The position numbers and the translations under genes were made by a program. A DNA stretch of 13,713 bases from Paraglomus occultum. Taxonomy: Eukaryota; Glomeromycota; Glomeromycetes; Paraglomerales; Paraglomeraceae. The stretch lies in contig CAJVPJ010000985.1 of NCBI GenBank assembly GCA_910592205.1, positions 1-13,713 on the forward strand, in the 5' to 3' direction. Positions within the stretch are counted from its first letter, which is position 1; every line of letters begins with the position of its first letter. This document shows, piece by piece, positions 9,574 to 13,713 of this stretch. The notes below the pieces were generated by a model that saw only the letters and a list, made by a program, of their open reading frames with translations, did no database searches and had not been told where the DNA came from.

Positions 9574-10533
9574 TTATATTTAAAGAATAGTACTTATGAT
9601 ATAATACACGTAATAACAACAATTATTATATTACAGAATCAAAGGTGAATTAAATATTCTAATTTAATAGGGTAATCTTCGATTAAATGTTTCAACTAAC
9701 CGGGGGTAAAACATAATGTTTAATATTAATTATGGATTCTTATCCCGTTATTGGCGTAATTGTCAACAAACCGTTTATATATTAATCTTGCAGCTTTAAT
9801 GAGCCGTTTCTGGTTAGTTAATATGTTAACGGCGTAAGAAAAAGAGTCTATTTGATTCAAAGAATTGTTCGTTTGATATTCCACGGATAAGAACTATCCG
9901 ATATTAATATCTCAAGCGTCATCAAACCAATCAATTAATGATGGAATATGAACTTCTTGTATGTCTTTCCTGACACTGGGAAATCGTCACAGCTGAAAAT
10001 AACTAAATTATCCAAAGAACGAAGATATTCTAAGTAATTATGGCGTATGTGCTGACACTGAAAAAATTATCACGAAATTGCGATAATTTTGCTGTGACAC
10101 GGAAAATATTTCACATCGTATACTATTCGAAAATTAGTCGACACTAGTGCATTAATAGTAAAAGTTTATTCTGCCTTCAGTGCCCATTTTGAATTCCAAC
10201 ACTTGTATGACCGCAGGTGTGATTGTCTTTCGTAAATCGAAATTTGTTTATATTTAAGCCTTTCTAAATATGAAACAAGAGCAGCAATAGCAACCATTCT
10301 TTTTAAATTTGTCAGATATGTCAGCAACGTGTAGTTCATTTGATGCACAAATGAAGTACAAATACTTTGTCTCGGAGTATTCTACGTAATCGACGTCTGC
10401 GAAACCGTAATGAGAACATGAGAAATATTCACAAAATTATATTAAATACATCATTTGACTAACTTGCTGCAATGTATCCCCACACACACGTCCAAAACCC
10501 GCTCGGGCCAAAGGCATGTTTGGCATATAGTCT
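9574..10533. other. AT-rich non-coding stretch with short repeats
   Basis: No gene is supported. Around 9970-10115 a motif of the form CTGACACTG(G)GAAA...TCAC recurs three times in imperfect copies, the second containing the inverted repeat at 10063-10090. The minus-strand open frame at 10166-10348 has no recognisable family and may be decayed sequence of the adjacent hAT remnant. Confidence 0.45.
10063..10090. repeat. 9-bp inverted repeat within a degenerate repeat cluster
   Basis: AAAATTATC (10063-10071) and GATAATTTT (10082-10090) are exact reverse complements with a 10-base loop. It sits between two copies of a GACAC-containing motif (GCTGACACTG at about 10051 and GCTGTGACACGG at about 10091). 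Confidence 0.65.
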
Positions 10534-10903
10534 CTAAGATACAGGATCTGACTTTAGTTGTCTGCAAATTGTCAGTGTCTCATAACAATCGTGAAGAAAC
10601 ATGAGTGTGGGTTGGCAAGGCCCGGCCATTAGGCGAGTAAGCAGTATGAGTTCGTCGTCTCTGTTTTCTTTTTGTGAGCCCGTTTCTGAATCTGCAGAAG
10701 TAATTAGCACTGCACCCAATGTACATTCGTCCATCCGTTAAACGCTATTGCGAGGCCTACGTTATTGTCTTTTGCGATAGGCTTTATTTCCTCGCGCAAT
10801 TCCGTCGTCGCTTCTCGCAGTATACGCCCGGAACGTTTATTACGTAGTGGGAGAGTCTCACTCCTGGATTAACGATTAGAAATAACTCTTGTACTTTCTG
10901 AAA
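10534..10903 (-). pseudogene. Decayed hAT-type (DUF659-like) transposase fragment
   Basis: Three frames on the minus strand carry consecutive parts of one protein. The first reads FQKVQELFLIVNPG (about 10903-10860). The second reads RSGRILREATTELREEI then GLAIAFNGWTNVH, ending at a stop at 10704. After a frameshift the third reads LGAVLITSAD and DDELILLTRLM, to 10534. The order 'P..N..SG.IL...' / 'V...FDGWTNV' / 'G.V.ITS' matches the central DUF659 part of hAT transposases common in Rhizophagus-type and plant genomes, as I recall them. It has at least two frameshifts and no ends, so it is inactive. Confidence 0.6.
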
Positions 10904-11318
10904 GACAATTGTCGTGGCATGGATAGTGCCAGATTCGGGTTATCCTTGTAGAACTCAAGCTGGGAAAAATTATCGAGCTAGTGGTTCTGTAGGAGACTTT
11001 AATTGCGTTTATTAACTTGTCTTAGATACTAATATACAATAAATATCAACCATATTAATAAATTGTTCAGATTTATCATATTCTCCGCCACCCAGATTTT
11101 TGCATCACTAAGGTGAGTACGACATATACTACGGTTATTCGTTAATTATGTTACTAGCATAGCAGCACTATCGCTCTTTCCACTCTAAATTCTTCGTTCA
11201 TTTAAAATATGAAAAGTATAGTGTCCACTGATAGATTAGTTTCCACCATTATACGTTCGATTTATTGTGAATTATAGAAAAGAAATAACTAAAAATACAC
11301 AAGAGATGCATTTGAATT
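10904..11318. other. AT-rich non-coding stretch
   Basis: No gene, RNA or clear repeat seen. It may include further unrecognisable sequence from the N-terminal side of the neighbouring hAT fragment. Confidence 0.5.
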
Positions 11319-11427
11319 CCAATGGACCCTCAATTGGTCCGGTCAATTGCAACTCGATGTTACACCAATGGGAGAATTTTGTTGTCAATGGAACCCTAAT
11401 TGATCAACTCCATTGACCCTCAATGGA
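11319..11427. repeat. Cluster of three related palindromes
   Basis: Three short palindromes share the core GACCCTCAAT: 11319-11337 (CCAATGGA-CCC-TCAATTGG, one mismatch), 11385-11403 (a weaker version with ACCC spacer), and 11409-11427 (TCCATTGA-CCC-TCAATGGA, perfect 8-bp arms). The spacing is not uniform. Such a set may be ends of a miniature transposon, a binding-site cluster, or a genome-wide repeat. Confidence 0.65.
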
Positions 11428-12069
11428 TCTTGGTTTATTAAAACAAAAAAAAATGTTATGTCAACGGACAATCTATTCGCCATTAATTTTCAATGCATTG
11501 CAAGTCTGTCATTTTGGGATGAGGACGTCATAAGCACGAAATTATTGTTACCATTAAATTGGTGATTCAATAGCGTGTCGCTTTTACGTGATCTGCATAA
11601 TATCAACCAATCATCGGTCATAAACCATACTATTACCTAAATTTAACTGCGGATAAATATTTTATTATTAATATAAATAAACACGACAAGAATATGTTCG
11701 CAGAATGTATTAATTTCAGAAACACTGTTAAAGGCTTTGTAAAACGTATTAACGAAGCCACTACAAAAACGTGAGTCTGCGTTTTGCAAATAATTAGGTT
11801 TTATCGAGTGGAGGGGTCGCGACAAATACTTTTATAAAACATCACAACCTCGTACATGGACAGTTTTTGTGTTAAATATAATGCTATTTTCATACTTAAT
11901 TTGGACGGATAATGTGGACGTTTCCCTTATTGTGCTCGTACGGCTTTCCGTTTTGAAGAACAGTGTTTATGATAAGGTTGATAAGTCGTCATTGACTAGA
12001 GGAAACCGTTAGAAATAAAAGCCCCCATCGACAAACTTTTTGAACCAAAAAACTCGTGTTGTGAAAAAC
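11428..12069. promoter_or_regulatory. 5' flank of the giant gene (promoter region, undefined)
   Basis: About 640 bases upstream of the start codon at 12070 with no gene seen. No strong TATA box stands out; AAATAAAAG at about 12013-12021 is a weak candidate. The open frames at 11643-11825 have no family character. Its role as a promoter is inferred from position only. Confidence 0.35.
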
Positions 12070-13713
12070 ATGGAGTTTACGGAAGAAACTTCTCATGCTG
12101 ACGGTACGCTCAAAAAAATGTCTTTGTATTTGGTAGTATATTAGTTGATAAACTAATTTATTTTTACTATATTTTCAGAAGTAAATAGTGTAAACAGCGA
12201 CATGCGTGTACCTGAAAACACCGAATTAAAAACAACTCATGAAACTGAAAATTCAGGAAATACCAACGGCTCAACGACGCTACCAGTCTCTACAGAGTTT
12301 GTCCCTTGTAAATATATTCAAAGGTTTAGACTGATCTCAGATAAACCCTAACACTAACACTATTCTAAAATTTTAATATTATTTTTATATTTCGAAAAGC
12401 TGACACTTTAACTTTGTCTGACGATCTGCCCAATTTTAATTATTTGCCCTCAAACGGCGATCGCTCCTTAAATGGCTTTGATGACACGAATGGAGAATTT
12501 GCGTGGCGTGGAACAGATGGCACAATTATTAAAAATTTGTACCGACTGATCGAATTGCGTTCGGATACAAGCACAACTGGGACAGGTAATATATTTTTCA
12601 TAACGCATGCGATCCACGCTTTACTACACATTGTACTGATTTTATGATGATTTCTCCTACAATGTAGTGGATAAAGCTATTATCCATCCGCCAGATTTGG
12701 AAAATTTGTGCAATGCATTGGCTCCCGAAAGTTATCATTCCATCGCCGATATACGCTTTGAAAAACTGGGGAAAGAACATCTCGACCTTGTTGGATGCTT
12801 CGGGAACCGTGAGCTCATTTTAAAGCTATTGTTACAGAGCAACTGTATTAATCAAGACAGGTTAGTAACATATATCGATAAGTATCTGTATGTATCTTTA
12901 TGTTCCGTGTACATTTACGCTTATCTCTATTCGTAACATAGTTATGATAAACTTGTCAAGTCTGAGCGAGATTCCGATCAGGTTCTTGCCGGTACTTCAT
13001 TGACAACTGGTCTCTATCTACTTTTTATCAAGCCACGTTTGGGCTTTGTAATTTTATGGCCGGAGAAAGGTTGCTATGAGGAAAAGGAATCAGTGAACAA
13101 ACAGAAAAATATGACAAATCTTCATAGGCACGTACTTGATCTCTGTTACCAAAAAGTTTCCAATATCAGTTTGCTCCACTATTAAGATTACTATCTATAA
13201 TTGTATAGGTTCTTGACTAAACTGACGAATCACCAATTCTGCCTAATGAGCGATGACGACCTGAAAAACTTCTTATGGCAACATCCTCAAACCGGTCTTA
13301 GTGGAACAACACGCAGCAATAGGAGCTTTAATCTGAAAGTGACAAAGAATCAGGAACAACAAAGAAGCGTTGACATTAATAATGGATTTGACGTAAGAAT
13401 ATGCATACGATATGCATTATATTATAGTATCTCGCTAACTCTAATGTACAATTTTTTAGATAATATTACACAGGCTTCCCAATCGCAATAGCAACTCATC
13501 AACAGCCTACATTGTAGAATCAGTCTCGTCACAATCTGTGGTCATTAAAAAACATGTTCCGGCAAAAGTTACGACTAAGGAGGAGATCAAACAATATAAC
13601 AGTCGGGATTTTCAAAAATTTGGACGGAGCATACGCGAGGGGAAGTATTCATTAAAAGTGTCAAATTTAGGATACAAAGAGTTGTGGACATTAGTTGAAG
13701 AGGGTTTGCAAGA
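12070..13713 (+). CDS. Giant VLIG-like GTPase / Cys-rich / VWA protein, 5' part (exons 1-7, continues past the window end)
   Basis: This is the N-terminal part of a predicted 2,390-aa protein whose remainder lies at window positions 1-7822. Exons: 12070-12103, 12179-12307, 12400-12585, 12668-12860, 12942-13127, 13209-13392, 13460-window end. The start is the first in-frame ATG after an in-frame TAA at 12016, in the good context AAAACATGG. Residues 1 to about 60 are Ser/Thr/Glu/Asn-rich and probably disordered; no signal peptide is visible. Residues 60-430 form an unrecognised, apparently folded region (GLYLLFIKP, LGFVILWPEKG, FCLMSDDDLKNFLW). The intron at 13128-13208 must be GC-AG, because no GT donor nearby keeps the frame. 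The last exon is open to the final base, and its frame agrees with the frame at position 1. Exon limits are my reading; exon 1 is the least certain because it is only 34 nt. Intracellular location is inferred. Confidence 0.82.
13128..13208 (+). other. GC-AG intron
   Basis: Donor AG|GCACGT, acceptor GTATAG|G, joining LHR to FLTKL. The nearby GTAC leaves phase 0 and runs into TAA after three codons, so the GC donor is the only local choice that keeps the frame. Confidence 0.65.
13637..13713. repeat. Terminal direct repeat, right copy (77 bp)
   Basis: Exact copy of bases 1-77. If it is collapsed, the unit is 13,636 bp and exon 7 becomes 13460-13636 plus 1-203 (380 nt). The reading frame entering this copy from exon 7 (codon GAG at 13637) is the same as frame 1 at the window start, so the coding sequence closes across the junction. 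Confidence 0.97.

Noticed and set aside
10166-10348. Minus-strand open frame as a gene
   Set aside because: No recognisable motif, short and in AT-rich sequence. It could be decayed hAT sequence, but I could not align it to that family.
11643-11825. Minus-strand open frame, and plus-strand stretch reading FRNTVKGFVKRINEATTKT
   Set aside because: Neither has family character or a supporting start, splice or neighbour context.
12341-12360. CCCTAACACTAACACT as telomere-like repeat
   Set aside because: It is two short units inside an intron, better explained as a branch-point (CTAAC) region.
1-13713. A self-replicating plasmid or viral genome
   Set aside because: Terminal identity suggested a circle, but no replication, capsid or polymerase gene is present; the only intact gene is intron-rich and of fungal host type.

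Overview
The window looks like nuclear DNA of an intron-rich fungus. The evidence is 30 short GT-AG or GC-AG introns (61-98 nt by my reading), AT-rich flanks, an (ATT)n microsatellite, and a giant GTPase/VWA protein of a type I associate with Glomeromycotina (Rhizophagus-like arbuscular mycorrhizal fungi) and some Agaricomycetes. The lineage is an inference; no rRNA or other marker gene is present.

The most important structural fact is that the first 77 bases (1-77) are repeated exactly as the last 77 (13637-13713). An exactly 77-base terminal overlap is what a k=77 de Bruijn assembler leaves on a closed graph. The window is therefore probably one 13,636-bp unit of either a circle (extrachromosomal DNA) or a head-to-tail tandem array collapsed in assembly. 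The coding sequence supports this: the 5' part of one large gene (12070 to the window end) runs in frame into the 3' part (window start to 7822). Joined across the junction, my 31-exon model is 7,173 nt, exactly 2,391 codons including the stop, for a protein of about 2,390 aa.

Layout on the joined unit: start codon at 12070; exons 1-6 (disordered acidic N-terminus plus an unrecognised domain) at 12070-13392; exon 7 across the junction (13460-13636 plus 1-203); an unrecognised middle region with an acidic/Asn-rich linker (276-1523); beta-propeller-like strands (1609-2200); a second all-beta/alpha region (2200-3110); a VLIG/GBP-like dynamin-superfamily G domain split over many small exons (3172-4753); a predicted helical stalk and a long Cys/His-rich zinc-binding-like region (4835-6522); and a C-terminal von Willebrand A domain with an intact MIDAS (6742-7822). 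The gene appears undamaged and takes up about 9.4 kb of the 13.6-kb unit.

The other 4.2 kb (7823-12069) has no intact gene that I can support. It holds a candidate poly(A) signal, a T-run-flanked hairpin, (ATT)19, several small inverted repeats, and two decayed transposase-like remnants on the minus strand: a 'VHGN...NYAE.HGLP.PGR' DDE-like protein at about 9198-9573 and a hAT/DUF659-like one at about 10534-10903. It also holds a cluster of palindromes built on CCATTGA-CCC-TCAATGG. If the unit is a circle or array, this segment is both the 3' flank and the promoter side of the same gene. All splice sites were placed by eye from reading phase and consensus; no search or alignment was run.
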